A DNA stretch of 64,000 bases from an uncultured Caulobacter sp. (GCF_937900395.1 NZ_CALCDX010000242.1:1-64000), one strand, 5' to 3'; shown: positions 44,456-54,010, counted from the first letter of the stretch. The notes: generated by a model from the letters alone, not told the origin. Numbers and translations: made by a program.

Positions 44456-45807
44456 AGCGGGCCGCGCCGGTTCTGCTGGCCGCGCTTGCGAGCGCTGGCG
44501 CTGCTCAAGCGTCCGAGCCGTCCGCCTTCAAGCTCGTGCGGTCCGACGAGGACTATGGCTATCTGCGCAAAGCGACCAACCGCACCGGACTCGATCCGCT
44601 GCGTTACGTCCCCGTGGGCGACGACGCCTATCTCAGCTTCGGTGGCGAAGCCCGCCTGCGGTTGGACGGCGTCGACACGCCGCGTTTCGGCTTGGGCGGC
44701 GCGCAGACCGACACCTTCGCACTGGGCCGACTGTTGCTGAGCAGCGACCTGCGCCTGGGCCAGGCCGTTAGGGTCTATGGCGAGCTTGGCCTTCACCGGG
44801 ACTACGCCAAGAAAGACAAGCCCGCCGCGACCGATCGCGACGGTGTCGACGCCCAGGTGCTGTTCGTCGACGTCACGCCCGCTTCTGGCTGGCGTTTCAG
44901 GCTAGGGCGCCAGGAACTCCAGCTGAACCCGACCCAGCGGTTCGTCGCCGTGCGCGAAGCGCCGAACATCCGCCAGAGTTTCGACGGCGCGCGGATCACG
45001 CGGACAGCCGGCAAGCTGAAGCTAGACGCCTTCTATCTGCAGCCCGTCGTCATCTCGACCGGCGCCTTCGACGATACCCGCAGCCGCACGCAGCGCTTCT
45101 ACGGCCTCTATGCGTCAACGCGCCTGTCTCCACGCCAGACACTGGATGTCTACGCCCTGGGGCTCGAGCGCGACGCCGTTCGCTTTGGGACGATCACCGG
45201 CGACGAGCGCCGGACCAATCTTGGCGCGCGGCTGTCGGGCGCCGAGGGCCAGGTCGATTACGAGGTCGAAGGCGTCGTTCAGGGCGGCCGTTTCGCCGGG
45301 CGCCGCATCCGCGCCTTCGCGGCCTCGGCCGGCGGCGGTTACACGCTGGATCAACCCTGGAAGCCGCGCCTGGGTCTGCGGCTGGATGTCGGCTCGGGCG
45401 ACCGCGATGCGACGGACGGAAAGCTCGGGACTTTCAACCCGATGTTCCCGAAGGGCGCCTATTTCAACGAGACGGGTCTTTTCAGTTGGGGAAACCTGGC
45501 GGCCGCCCGCGCCAGCCTTGGCGTGACGCCGATAAAGGCCGTCAGCGTCGAGGCCAGCTATACGGTCCACCGCTTGTGGACCGGCGCCGACGCGATCTAC
45601 CTTCAGCCGCTCGTTCCACTGGCCGCCGCGCGCAGCGGCCAACCCAAGGACGTCGGCGACGCCGTGCAGTTGGATGCGACCTGGCAGGTGAACCGCAACC
45701 TGAAACTTCAGGGGCAGCTTGCGCGGCAGGACGCCGGCCCGGCGGTGCGAGCGCTGGGCGGCAAGCCGACCAAGCTTGCGGTGCTGTTCGCCCAGTTCCG
45801 GTTCTGA
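44452..45807 (+). CDS. Outer-membrane porin of the alginate-export (AlgE-like) family
   Basis: 451 aa from GTG 44452. Signal peptide (1-21, PVLLAALASAGAAQA) followed by a barrel with FGGEARLRLDG, WRFRLGRQELQLNPTQRFVA, and terminal FAQFRF typical of outer-membrane proteins. Alginate_exp-domain porins pass organic acids or polysaccharides; here it would serve the amidohydrolase pathway (inference). Confidence 0.83.
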   Translation: MKRAAPVLLAALASAGAAQASEPSAFKLVRSDEDYGYLRKATNRTGLDPLRYVPVGDDAYLSFGGEARLRLDGVDTPRFGLGGAQTDTFALGRLLLSSDLRLGQAVRVYGELGLHRDYAKKDKPAATDRDGVDAQVLFVDVTPASGWRFRLGRQELQLNPTQRFVAVREAPNIRQSFDGARITRTAGKLKLDAFYLQPVVISTGAFDDTRSRTQRFYGLYASTRLSPRQTLDVYALGLERDAVRFGTITGDERRTNLGARLSGAEGQVDYEVEGVVQGGRFAGRRIRAFAASAGGGYTLDQPWKPRLGLRLDVGSGDRDATDGKLGTFNPMFPKGAYFNETGLFSWGNLAAARASLGVTPIKAVSVEASYTVHRLWTGADAIYLQPLVPLAAARSGQPKDVGDAVQLDATWQVNRNLKLQGQLARQDAGPAVRALGGKPTKLAVLFAQFRF

Positions 45808-45815
45808 CCGGCCGG

Positions 45816-46382
45816 CTAGCGCGTCGCCCAGGCGCGCCCGACCTCGGCCAGCGGGATGCAGCCGTGATAGGCGCCCGGCACAGGATCATATTTCAAGGCG
45901 ATCGTGGCGCCGGGTTCGGACGTGAAGTAGCCCACCGTCACCCAGTCCTCCAGGGCCGCGAAGAAATGCGGCTGGCTGGGGTTCTGGCCCTTGGCGACCG
46001 CGGCTTCCTGGTCGTACGCGGTCAGCATCGCGACCTGCTGCTCGGGCTTCAGCGCCGCGAAGACGTCGCCGTGCGATGCGCGGGCGTCGGCGTCCATACG
46101 CGTGAGACCGCCGATCAGCAGGTCCTTCTGGGTCTTGTCGCAATAGTTGGCCAGGGCGCGGTCGATGAACTGCGGCACGCCGGCCTGGCGCGCCCCTGGC
46201 GTATCCGTCGTCGGGATGATCAGTTCGGCCACCACGTCGACCAGACGCGCCTGGTCGCTGGTCAGCGCCGTGGGCGTCCAGCCGAGCGTCGGCGCGGCCG
46301 CGGCCGCGCGGCTGGCCCAACCGGTCGCCGCCGCGCCGACCGTGAGCGCCAGACCCTTGAGAGCGTCTCGTCGGTGCAGCAT
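45816..46382 (-). CDS. Gluconate 2-dehydrogenase subunit 3 family protein (Tat-exported)
   Basis: 188 aa from ATG 46382, sharing one base with the GMC gene stop (TGATG). Twin-arginine signal HRRDALKGLALTVGAAATG at residues 3-21. The mature part matches the small subunit that accompanies GMC-type membrane sugar dehydrogenases and carries the FAD-containing partner out folded through Tat. It includes ELIIPTTDTPGARQAGVPQF, typical of the family. Confidence 0.9.
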   Translation of the reverse strand: MLHRRDALKGLALTVGAAATGWASRAAAAAPTLGWTPTALTSDQARLVDVVAELIIPTTDTPGARQAGVPQFIDRALANYCDKTQKDLLIGGLTRMDADARASHGDVFAALKPEQQVAMLTAYDQEAAVAKGQNPSQPHFFAALEDWVTVGYFTSEPGATIALKYDPVPGAYHGCIPLAEVGRAWATR

Positions 46383-48121
46383 CACAGATCTCCCCGCTTG
46401 CGAGCCTTCACCGCGTGGTCGGCCGCCCGCGCCGTCAGCGCCATGTAGGTCAGGGACGGATTCACGCACGAGGCCGAGGTCATGGCCGCGCCGTCCGTCA
46501 CATAGACGTTCTTGCACTCATGGACTTGGTTGTGGGCGTTCAGGACCGAGGTCTTGGGATCGCGGCCCATCCGGGCGGTGCCCATCTCATGGATGCCCAG
46601 GCCCGGCGCGAAGCCGCTGTCATAGCCGCGCACGTTCTTGAAGCCCGCCGCCTCGAGCATCTCGGCCGCGGCGTTCTGCATGTCCTTCCGCATCGCCAGC
46701 TCGTTCTCGCGCATGGTCACGTTCATGGTCAGGGTCGGCAGGCCGAACTCGTCCTTCAGATCACGGTTCAGGGTGACGCGATTGTCCTCGTAGGGCAGGA
46801 TTTCGCCGAAGCCGCCCAAACCCATGCTCCATGGGCCTGGCTGGCTGAGCGCGGCCTTGCGCTCCGCGCCGAAACCGCGCCCGGCTTTCCGGAGGTCGCG
46901 CTCCCAGCCCGGACGAGACGCGCCGCCCTGGTAGCCGAAGCCGCGCAGGTAGTCGGACCTCTTGGTCGCGGCGTCGCCGAGGTTGCGGAAACGCGGCACA
47001 TAGATGCCGTTGGGCCGCCGGCCGGAATAGTACATGTCGGCGAATTCGGGGGCCTCGCCGCTGGCCCCGACGCCCAGATGGTGATCCATCACGTTGCGGC
47101 CCAGCTGGTCGCTGCCGTTTCCGAAACCATTCGGAAAGCGCGAGCTGGTCGAGTTCATCATGATCCACGCCGAGTTCAGCGCGGAGGCGCAGAGGAACAC
47201 GACGTCTGCGTAGAACTCCTCGTCCTTGCGCGTGGTCGCATCCAGGATCCGCACGCCGGTGGCCTTGCCGGCCTTCTCGTCATAGATCAGCTCGGTGACG
47301 ATAGAGTTCGGGCGGATGACGAGATTGCCCGTGCGCTCGGCCGCGACCAGACCGCCGGAATTCGAGCTGTAGTAGCCGCCGAACGGACACCCGCGGATGC
47401 ACATGTTGCGGTACTGACATTTGGTGCGGCCCAGGCTGAGCTGCTCCTCGGTCGGCGCGGTCAGGTGGGCGGTGCGGCCCATGGTTATCCGCCGTTCGGG
47501 GAAGCGCGCTTCGGACTTCGCCTTGAAGGCCTTCTCGACGCAGTTCATCTCCATCGGCGGCTGGTAGACGCCGTCGGGGAGCTGCGGCAGGCCCTCGGCT
47601 TGCCCCGAGACGCCGATGAAGCGCTCGACGTGGTCGTACCACGGCGCGAGGTCCTCGTAGCGGATCGGCCAATCGACCGCGATGCCTTCGCGGGCGTTGG
47701 CCTCGAAGTCGATCGGGCTGTGGCGATAGCTCTGCCGCCCCCAGGTCAGCGAGCGGCCGCCGACATGATAGCCGCGAATCCAGTCGAACCGGTTGGTCTC
47801 GGTATAGGGATTGGTGTCGTCCCGGACGAAGAAGTGCTGGGTGTACTCCGTCATGGTGTAGCCCGTGCGCCGCTGCACCTTGTAGCGCTCGGCCAGCTCA
47901 TCTGGCGGCAACTGCCCTTGCGGGTACTTGGTCTGCCAGGGATCGAGGGTGGCGGTCGGATAGTCCTCGAGGTGACGCACCATGCGTCCGCGCTCCAGCA
48001 CGAGAACCTTGAGGCCTTTTTCCGTCAGTTCCTTGGCGGCGATGCCGCCGGTGATTCCGCTGCCCACCACGATGGCGTCGTAGGTGTTCTTACGACGCGC
48101 GCGACCGTTCAGGTTGGCCAT
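46382..48121 (-). CDS. GMC oxidoreductase, sugar/glycoside dehydrogenase subunit
   Basis: 579 aa from ATG 48121 (AAAGGGAG upstream); the frame is open to 48163. FAD site AIVVGSGITGGIAAKELTE at 16-34, later LVLERG. A Cys-rich segment CQYRNMCIRGCPFGGYYSSN lies in the middle, and the active-site region near the C-terminus is LGIHEMGTARMG ... CVNPSLTYMALTARA. Paired with the small subunit at 45816 and a cytochrome c at 49142, this is the design of a membrane-linked glycoside dehydrogenase such as glucoside 3-dehydrogenase, which makes 3-keto sugars. Confidence 0.9.
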   Translation of the reverse strand: MANLNGRARRKNTYDAIVVGSGITGGIAAKELTEKGLKVLVLERGRMVRHLEDYPTATLDPWQTKYPQGQLPPDELAERYKVQRRTGYTMTEYTQHFFVRDDTNPYTETNRFDWIRGYHVGGRSLTWGRQSYRHSPIDFEANAREGIAVDWPIRYEDLAPWYDHVERFIGVSGQAEGLPQLPDGVYQPPMEMNCVEKAFKAKSEARFPERRITMGRTAHLTAPTEEQLSLGRTKCQYRNMCIRGCPFGGYYSSNSGGLVAAERTGNLVIRPNSIVTELIYDEKAGKATGVRILDATTRKDEEFYADVVFLCASALNSAWIMMNSTSSRFPNGFGNGSDQLGRNVMDHHLGVGASGEAPEFADMYYSGRRPNGIYVPRFRNLGDAATKRSDYLRGFGYQGGASRPGWERDLRKAGRGFGAERKAALSQPGPWSMGLGGFGEILPYEDNRVTLNRDLKDEFGLPTLTMNVTMRENELAMRKDMQNAAAEMLEAAGFKNVRGYDSGFAPGLGIHEMGTARMGRDPKTSVLNAHNQVHECKNVYVTDGAAMTSASCVNPSLTYMALTARAADHAVKARKRGDL

Positions 48122-48195
48122 GTTCGCTCCCTTTGCGGTCCGCTCGCCAGACCGCGCCGGCATGCTTTACGCAACGCGACGCCAACCCTGGATGG

Positions 48196-48235
48196 AACCC
48201 ATCATTCTTGCCTGGAGGCTTCCATGAAATGGGTT
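48196..48235. promoter_or_regulatory. Inverted repeats in the divergent GMC/DUF1080 promoter region
   Basis: AACCCAT (48196-48202) pairs with ATGGGTT (48229-48235); between them TGGAGGCTTCCA (48213-48224) is an imperfect LacI-like palindrome. A regulator of both divergent genes could bind here; evidence is weak. Confidence 0.35.
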
Positions 48236-48297
48236 ACATTGCAAGAAAGCTCGACATTCGATCGCGAAAAGTGGGCGTCCGGGAGGAAGAAAGCACT

Positions 48298-49125
48298 ATG
48301 ACCATCTTGTCCGCCAAGGCGCGGGGCGTCCGCCTGGTCGCGCTCGCGCTCGGTCTGGTTGCGGCCGCCAGCCCGGCGCTCTCTCAGGACCTCAAGGCCG
48401 GCCCCTGGAGGCCGCTGTTCGACGGCAAGAGCCTGAACGGGTGGATCCCCAAGATCGCCAAGCATCCGCTGGGCGAGAACTACCAGCAGACCTTCGTCGT
48501 CGATCACGGCGCGATCCGGGTTTCCTACGCCGGCTACAAGACCATGGATGGGCAATTCGGCCACCTCTTCTACAAGGCGCCGTTCAAAGCCTACCGCCTC
48601 CGCCTGACTTACCGATTCCTGGCCGACGGCGCCCTGCCGGACACGCCCGCCTGGGCGCGCAGCAACAGCGGGATCATGTTCCAAAGCCAGAGCCCCGAGA
48701 GCATGACGGTCAACCAGTCGTTCCCGGTCTCGGTGGAGTTCCAGCTGTTGGGCAAGGATGGCGATGGGCGCCGTGCGACCGCCGCGGTCTGCACGCCGGG
48801 CGTCACCATCACCATCGACGGCCAGAAGGTGAAGGAGCACTGCACCCCGTCCGCCAACGCGCCGACGATTCCGAACGGAACCTGGGTCAAGGCCGAGCTG
48901 GAGGTACGGCCGAACGGCGAGGTGTTCGAGAAGATCGACGGCGTCGTGGTCCACCACTACGCCGACATCACCCTGGATCCCGACGACACGGTGGCCGACG
49001 GCGCCAAGCCATACATCCTCGCCCGCGGCGCACAGCGGGTGACCGAAGGCTACATCGCCCTGCAGAGCGAAGGCCATCCGATCGAGTTCAAGGACATCGA
49101 GATCCAGGAGCTGACGGCGGGCTAA
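48298..49125 (+). CDS. Secreted DUF1080 family protein (3-keto-glycoside hydrolase type)
   Basis: 275 aa from ATG 48298 (GAGGAAG upstream). Signal peptide 1-30, ending ALSQD. The DUF1080 lectin-like fold starts RPLFDGKSLNGWIPK; motifs ARSNSGIMFQSQSPESM and VSVEFQLLG follow. DUF1080/3-keto-disaccharide hydrolase proteins cleave glycosidic bonds of 3-oxidised sugars. Divergent from the GMC dehydrogenase that would make such a substrate. A relative is encoded at 55102. Confidence 0.85.
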   Translation: MTILSAKARGVRLVALALGLVAAASPALSQDLKAGPWRPLFDGKSLNGWIPKIAKHPLGENYQQTFVVDHGAIRVSYAGYKTMDGQFGHLFYKAPFKAYRLRLTYRFLADGALPDTPAWARSNSGIMFQSQSPESMTVNQSFPVSVEFQLLGKDGDGRRATAAVCTPGVTITIDGQKVKEHCTPSANAPTIPNGTWVKAELEVRPNGEVFEKIDGVVVHHYADITLDPDDTVADGAKPYILARGAQRVTEGYIALQSEGHPIEFKDIEIQELTAG

Positions 49126-49141
49126 GGCGCCGTCAGAATCC

Positions 49142-49501
49142 TCACTTCTTCACAGTCCCCAGGTACTGGATCACCGCCGCGCGCTCTTCGGGGTTCGGCG
49201 CGCCCAGCAGCATTTTGGTGCCTGGCACCAGCTTGTTTGGCGCCTTGACGAAGGCGTCCAGCTTGTCAGGCGTCCAAGTGAGCCCCGAGGCCTTCATGGC
49301 GCTGCTGTAGGCATAGCCCGGCGCGGTCCCGGCTTTTCTACCGACCACGCCGGCCAGCGGCGGCCCCATTTTGCCGGGAGCGGGCTGCAGCGAGTGGCAG
49401 ACCGTGCAGCGCTGCTGGAACACCTGCTCGCCCGTGGGGGGCGCGGCGACCGCGCTGGTGGCCAGGCCTGCGGCAATGGCGAAGGTAAGCTGGAACTTCA
49501 T
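49142..49501 (-). CDS. Periplasmic cytochrome c
   Basis: 119 aa from ATG 49501. Signal peptide 1-20. Haem motif CTVCH at 32-36 and axial Met97 in PGTKMLLG. Class I cytochrome of the c550/c2 type. It is the last gene of the rightmost minus-strand operon and would accept electrons from the GMC dehydrogenase. Confidence 0.92.
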   Translation of the reverse strand: MKFQLTFAIAAGLATSAVAAPPTGEQVFQQRCTVCHSLQPAPGKMGPPLAGVVGRKAGTAPGYAYSSAMKASGLTWTPDKLDAFVKAPNKLVPGTKMLLGAPNPEERAAVIQYLGTVKK

Positions 49502-49526
49502 CGAGTACTCCGTCGGATCGGGCGCA

Positions 49527-50582
49527 TTAGAGGCCAAGGAGGCGGCGGTTACGACCAGGATCCGAAGCGCCGCCGGCGAAATCGTCGAACGCCTTGTCGG
49601 TCACCTGGATGATGTGGTCGCGGATAAAGGGCGCGCCTTCGCGAGCGCCCTGCTCGGGATGCTTCAACGCGCACTCCCACTCCAGCACCGCCCAGCCGTC
49701 GTAATCGTACTGGGCCAGCTTCGAGAAAATGGCTCGGAAGTCCACCTGACCGTCACCCAGCGAGCGGAACCGTCCCGGTCGGTCGATCCAGCCCAGATAG
49801 CCGCCGTAGACGCCCGATTGGGCCGAAGGCCTGAACTCAGCGTCCTTGACGTGGAACGCCTTGATGCGCTCGTGGTAGCGGTCGATGTAGCCCAGATAGT
49901 CCAGCTGCTGCAGGACGAGATGGCTGGGATCGTAGAGGATGTTGGCGCGCGGATGGCCGCCGACCTCGTCCAGGAACCGCTCAAAGGTCGCGCCGTCGTG
50001 CAGGTCTTCGCCCGGATGGATCTCGTAGCAGGCGTCGACGCCGTTTTCCTCGAAGACGTCCAGGATCGGCTTCCAGCGACGACCGAGCTCGGCGAAGGCT
50101 TCCTCGACCAAGCCCGCGGGCCGTTGCGGCCAGGGATAGAAATACGGCCAAGCCAACGCGCCCGAGAACGTGGCGTGGGCTTTCAAGCCGAGGCGTCGAC
50201 TGGCGACGGCGGCGGCCTTGACCTGACCGACCGCCCATTCCTGGCGCTCCTTCGGCTTGCCGCGCAGCTCCGGCGGGGCAAAGCCGTCGAACAGCTCGTC
50301 ATAGGCCGGATGCACCGCGACCAGCTGACCCTGCAGGTGGGTCGAGAGTTCGGTGATCTGCAGACCATGGTCGGCCAGCAGGCCGGCGATGTCGTCGCAA
50401 TAGGCTTGGCTCTCGGCGGCGCGCGCCAGATCGAAGAACGAGTCCGCCCCGCCCGTCGGCATCTGCACGCCGACATAGCCGAGATCCGCGACCCATTTTG
50501 CCATGGTCTCCAGCTTGTCGAACGGCGGCTTGTCGCCGATGAACTGGGCCAGGAAGATGCCGGGTCCCTTGAGCGTCTTCAT
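49527..50582 (-). CDS. Sugar phosphate isomerase/epimerase family TIM barrel
   Basis: 351 aa from ATG 50582, preceded by GGAG; a GTG at 50585 also exists. AP-endonuclease-2/xylose-isomerase-like barrel with metal-ligand motifs CYEIHPGED, ILYDPSHLV, AFHVKDAEF and LEWECALK. No signal peptide, so cytoplasmic. In 3-keto sugar loci, such proteins act as isomerases, epimerases or beta-eliminating lyases on 3-keto glycosides. Stop of the upstream oxidoreductase overlaps its start. Confidence 0.85.
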   Translation of the reverse strand: MKTLKGPGIFLAQFIGDKPPFDKLETMAKWVADLGYVGVQMPTGGADSFFDLARAAESQAYCDDIAGLLADHGLQITELSTHLQGQLVAVHPAYDELFDGFAPPELRGKPKERQEWAVGQVKAAAVASRRLGLKAHATFSGALAWPYFYPWPQRPAGLVEEAFAELGRRWKPILDVFEENGVDACYEIHPGEDLHDGATFERFLDEVGGHPRANILYDPSHLVLQQLDYLGYIDRYHERIKAFHVKDAEFRPSAQSGVYGGYLGWIDRPGRFRSLGDGQVDFRAIFSKLAQYDYDGWAVLEWECALKHPEQGAREGAPFIRDHIIQVTDKAFDDFAGGASDPGRNRRLLGL

Positions 50583-51712
50583 CACGCGTCTCCTTCCAGG
50601 CTCACCCAGCCGGCGTCCTCGCGGCTGGCGGCGACGGCCCGCTCGACGAAGGCCATGCCGCGCACGCCCTCGGCGATGTCGGGAACCAGCGCGCCCCCCC
50701 CGCCCTCAATGGCGTCGGCGAAGTCGCGGTAGATATTGGCGAAGGCCTCGATGAAGCCCTCCGGATGGCCGGTGGGCAGGCGGGTCACCGCGCGAGCCGC
50801 TGCGCTGAGGTAGCCGGAACCCGCATGCAACACCTGGCTGGGGCCTTCCAACCAGTCCAGGGTCAAGACGTTCGGATCCTCGTGAGACCAGGTCACGCCG
50901 CCTTTCTCGCCATAGACGCTGAGTGTCAGGCCGTTGCGGGCGCCGGCGCTGATCTGCGAGGCGATCAGCACGCCCCGTGCGCCGTTGCCGAAGCGCAGCA
51001 GGACATTGCAATCGTCATCCAGGGCGCGTCCCGGCACCACCGTGGCGACATCGGCGCACAACCGCTCGACCCGCTGGCCGGTCACGAACTCGGCGATGTT
51101 GAAGGCGTGGACGCCGATGTCGCCGATGCAGCCGCCGACGCCCGACTGGGTGGGATCGACCCGCCAGCTGGCTTGCTTGTTGTCGGCGTCGCGCTCCAGC
51201 GGCTTGGACAGCCAACCTTGCGAGTACTCGACCACCACCTTGCGGACCGCGCCGAGGTCGCCCCGCGCCACGATCTCGCGCGCCTCGCGCACCATCGGAT
51301 AGCCGGTGTAGGTGTAGGTCAGCCCGTAGTGCTTGCCCGAGGCCGCGACGATGGCGGCCAGCTCCCGCGCTTCTGCGAGGTTCAGAGTGGCCGGCTTGTC
51401 GCTGATCACGTTCAAGCCTCCGCGCAGGGCGGCGGCGGAGACGTCGAAGTGCAGATGGTTGGGCGTCACCACCGACACCAATTGGACGCCGTCCGCGCGA
51501 GCCCGCTCGGCGGCGATCATCGCGTGGTGGTCGGCATAGACCCGGTCGGGAGCGACGCCCCAGGCCGCGGCGGCCTGGGCGTTCTTGGCCGGGTCTCGGC
51601 TGAACACCCCGGCGACGAGGCGGATGCGTCCGTCGAGCTCGGCGGCCATGCGGTGCACCGGACCGATGAACGAGCCGGGGCCGCCCCCGACCATGGCCAT
51701 CCGCAGGCTCAT
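50582..51712 (-). CDS. Gfo/Idh/MocA family oxidoreductase
   Basis: 376 aa. Rossmann motif MVGGGPGSFIGPVHR at 7-21 and the family DKP motif in ISDKPATLNLAEA, followed by the alpha/beta domain with GGCIGDIGVHAFNIAEF. NAD(P)-dependent oxidation or reduction of a sugar or keto-sugar is expected. TGATG overlap with the upstream Tat-exported isomerase-like gene. Confidence 0.9.
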   Translation of the reverse strand: MSLRMAMVGGGPGSFIGPVHRMAAELDGRIRLVAGVFSRDPAKNAQAAAAWGVAPDRVYADHHAMIAAERARADGVQLVSVVTPNHLHFDVSAAALRGGLNVISDKPATLNLAEARELAAIVAASGKHYGLTYTYTGYPMVREAREIVARGDLGAVRKVVVEYSQGWLSKPLERDADNKQASWRVDPTQSGVGGCIGDIGVHAFNIAEFVTGQRVERLCADVATVVPGRALDDDCNVLLRFGNGARGVLIASQISAGARNGLTLSVYGEKGGVTWSHEDPNVLTLDWLEGPSQVLHAGSGYLSAAARAVTRLPTGHPEGFIEAFANIYRDFADAIEGGGGALVPDIAEGVRGMAFVERAVAASREDAGWVSLEGDA

Positions 51713-52665
51713 CAGGCGACCACCTTGGCCAGATAGTCGAAGCTGATCTTGGCTGATTCCAGGCGGGGCCCGGGGAACGGCGGCTCCTGCTCGTAGAAAA
51801 AGCCGCGCACGCCAGCGTCATAAGCGGCCGGCAACAGTTTCGGCCAGTTGATCATGCCAGAGCCGACTTCGGTCGGATCCTGGCGCAGTTCGAAATTGAA
51901 CTTGGTCGTCGGCTTGATGTCCTTGACGTGCATGTGGGTGAAGCGGCCCGGATGCGCTTTCAGCATGGCGAACGGATCATGGCCTGCGGCCGTCACCCAG
52001 CCCGCGTCCATCTCGAAGGAGACCAGGCTCGGGTCCGTGCCCTTTAGCAGGATGTCCATGCCCGTCGTGTCGCCCAGCGGCACGAACTCGAAATTGTGGT
52101 TGTGGTAGGCGACGCCGATGCCGGCCTTCTTCAGGACGGTCGCCTTCTGGTTCATGAAGTCGGCGTTCCACTTCCAGTCGTCGGCGGTCATCTGCATCCC
52201 AGCTTGACGGAGATCCGCGCCGGTGAAGCGGTCCGGGATGTAGAGGATCGGCATGATCGCCGTCTTCACGCCGATCACGCGCAGGTCATCGGCCAGCTTG
52301 GCGAGATCGCCGCTAAACGCGGCGCCGGCGCCCTTGGGCTGGACGTGGGCGCTGGTGCAGGAAAGGCCCGCGCGATCGAAAGCGGCGCGCAGCTCGGCCG
52401 GCGTGCGGCCGAGATAGCCGGCCAGCTCGACCGTCTTGAAGCCGATCTTGGACACCGTCGCCAGCTGCGTATCGAGCTCCTTGGCCAGATCCGGACCCAG
52501 ACTGTAGAGCTGGATGCCCAGCGGCAGCTTGCGGCGCTGGAAGAAGTTGGCCTGAGCCGCGCTGGCGGCGCTCGTCCAGGCTGAGGTCATGGCGGCCGCG
52601 CCGGCGGCGAGGAGCCCACGTCGAGAAAGGGCGGCGGCTCGGGTTTCGTTGGAAATCGTGCGCAC
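51712..52665 (-). CDS. Tat-exported sugar phosphate isomerase/epimerase family protein
   Basis: 317 aa. Twin-arginine signal LSRRGLLAAGAAA at 14-26, cleaved near ASA-AQ. TIM-barrel residues include GVAYHNHNFEFVPLG, VSFEMDAGWVTAAG and THMHVKDIK, giving a likely divalent metal site. Periplasmic location with a GMC dehydrogenase and DUF1080 proteins suggests action on an oxidised glycoside before uptake. Confidence 0.85.
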   Translation of the reverse strand: MRTISNETRAAALSRRGLLAAGAAAMTSAWTSAASAAQANFFQRRKLPLGIQLYSLGPDLAKELDTQLATVSKIGFKTVELAGYLGRTPAELRAAFDRAGLSCTSAHVQPKGAGAAFSGDLAKLADDLRVIGVKTAIMPILYIPDRFTGADLRQAGMQMTADDWKWNADFMNQKATVLKKAGIGVAYHNHNFEFVPLGDTTGMDILLKGTDPSLVSFEMDAGWVTAAGHDPFAMLKAHPGRFTHMHVKDIKPTTKFNFELRQDPTEVGSGMINWPKLLPAAYDAGVRGFFYEQEPPFPGPRLESAKISFDYLAKVVA

Positions 52666-52683
52666 GAGGCTTTCCTTTCGGGC

Positions 52684-53931
52684 TTAAGGCTGCGCCGGGC
52701 TGGCGGCGCCCACGGGGTCTTCGGCTTGGGTTTCGGAGACTGGGCCGCGCGAGGGCGGGCGGAAGAAGATCGCCATCAGCAACACGGCGACTAGCGCCAT
52801 TCCGGTGGGGACCATGAACAGTCTCGTGTAGTCGACCGTCCCGTTGGCGCTAAGGCGGCTGATCAGCTCGGGGAACAGGAAGCTGGCCGCGACATTGCCG
52901 ACGCCCAGAATCAAGAGGTTGAACAGACCCTGAGCGCTGGAGCGAACGTCCTTGGGAAACACCGCGTCGACGAAGATGTAGACCGTCGCGAAGAAGAACG
53001 CGTAGCAGATCCCGTGCAGCAGCTGGACGGCGACGATCACTGGAATGCTGTCGGCGAAGAACGCGAACACGGCGAACCGAGCGGCGTGACCCAGCACGCC
53101 GATGATCATGGTGATCTTCCAGCCCAGCCGCGCCAGGACGCGCCCCAGGAAGAACATCGTCAGAATCTCGGCCACCTGCCCCAGGCTCAGCACGACCATC
53201 GACAGGTTGCCGGCGATGCCGACCCGATTGGTCAGGAAGGCGTCGGCCATCACGAAGTAGCCGTTGTGGATCACGGAATCGATGAAGGTGACGATGAACA
53301 GCACCAGCACGAACGGCGCGCCCAGCAGCTTGAAGGCCCGTCGCCAGGCCAGCTTGTCGACGCCCGCTTCTTCCTTGCGCGGCGGCGTGTGCGGCAGGGT
53401 CAGCGAATAGGCGGCGAAGGCGAAGGACAGGATAGCCGCGACCAGGAAGATCCAGCGAGTCTGCTCGGCGGTGGCGTGCGCCCCCAGCAGGAAGACGAAG
53501 GGCCAGCTGACCAGCACCCAGCCCACCGTGCCGCCCATCCGCACCGCGCCGAACTCGCCGGCCGGGTCTTTCAGATTGGCGAAGGCGATCGAGTTGGTGA
53601 CCGACAGGGTCGGCACATAGACCAAGCTGAAGATCAGGTAGCAGCCAAAGAACGGCCAGAAGCTTGTCGAAAACGCCGTGCCGACCAGGGCTAGGCCGCC
53701 GATCAGGTGGCTAGCGGCCAGGAACCGCTCGGCCGAAAAGTTGCGATCGGCGAACTGGTTGGAGAAAAAGATGCCGACCAGGGCCGCGACGCCCCAGGCG
53801 CTGCCGACCAGCGATTGCTGCCAGGGCGCGAAGCCCAGCATGCCCATGTAAGGAAAGATCTTCGGCGCCCAGGCGCCCCAGATCGCCAGCTGCAGCACCA
53901 TCATCAGGAAGAGCCGGAAGCTCGTCTTCAT
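52684..53931 (-). CDS. MFS transporter, NupG/nucleoside-type
   Basis: 415 aa from ATG 53931, preceded by GGGGAGG; the open frame extends far upstream without support. Twelve predicted transmembrane helices with RLFLMMVLQLAIWGAWAPKI at the start and VGIFFSNQFADRNFSAERFL in the first loop. Members of this group import nucleosides or oligosaccharides by proton symport. It begins the operon of isomerases, oxidoreductase and cytochrome and is divergent from a LacI gene. Confidence 0.87.
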   Translation of the reverse strand: MKTSFRLFLMMVLQLAIWGAWAPKIFPYMGMLGFAPWQQSLVGSAWGVAALVGIFFSNQFADRNFSAERFLAASHLIGGLALVGTAFSTSFWPFFGCYLIFSLVYVPTLSVTNSIAFANLKDPAGEFGAVRMGGTVGWVLVSWPFVFLLGAHATAEQTRWIFLVAAILSFAFAAYSLTLPHTPPRKEEAGVDKLAWRRAFKLLGAPFVLVLFIVTFIDSVIHNGYFVMADAFLTNRVGIAGNLSMVVLSLGQVAEILTMFFLGRVLARLGWKITMIIGVLGHAARFAVFAFFADSIPVIVAVQLLHGICYAFFFATVYIFVDAVFPKDVRSSAQGLFNLLILGVGNVAASFLFPELISRLSANGTVDYTRLFMVPTGMALVAVLLMAIFFRPPSRGPVSETQAEDPVGAASPAQP

Positions 53932-53990
53932 GGTCCTGGTCCTCCCCGACCAGCTTGGGCGCCTTTTGACCATTCCGGCCACGCGCGCTC

Positions 53991-54010
53991 CGATGTAATC
54001 GAAATCATCG
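53991..54010. promoter_or_regulatory. Candidate operator between MFS and LacI genes
   Basis: CGATG (53991-53995) and CATCG (54006-54010) flank TAATCGAAAT, giving a partly symmetric 20-bp site centred on CG. It lies 60 bases before the MFS start and 88 before the LacI start. Confidence 0.4.
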
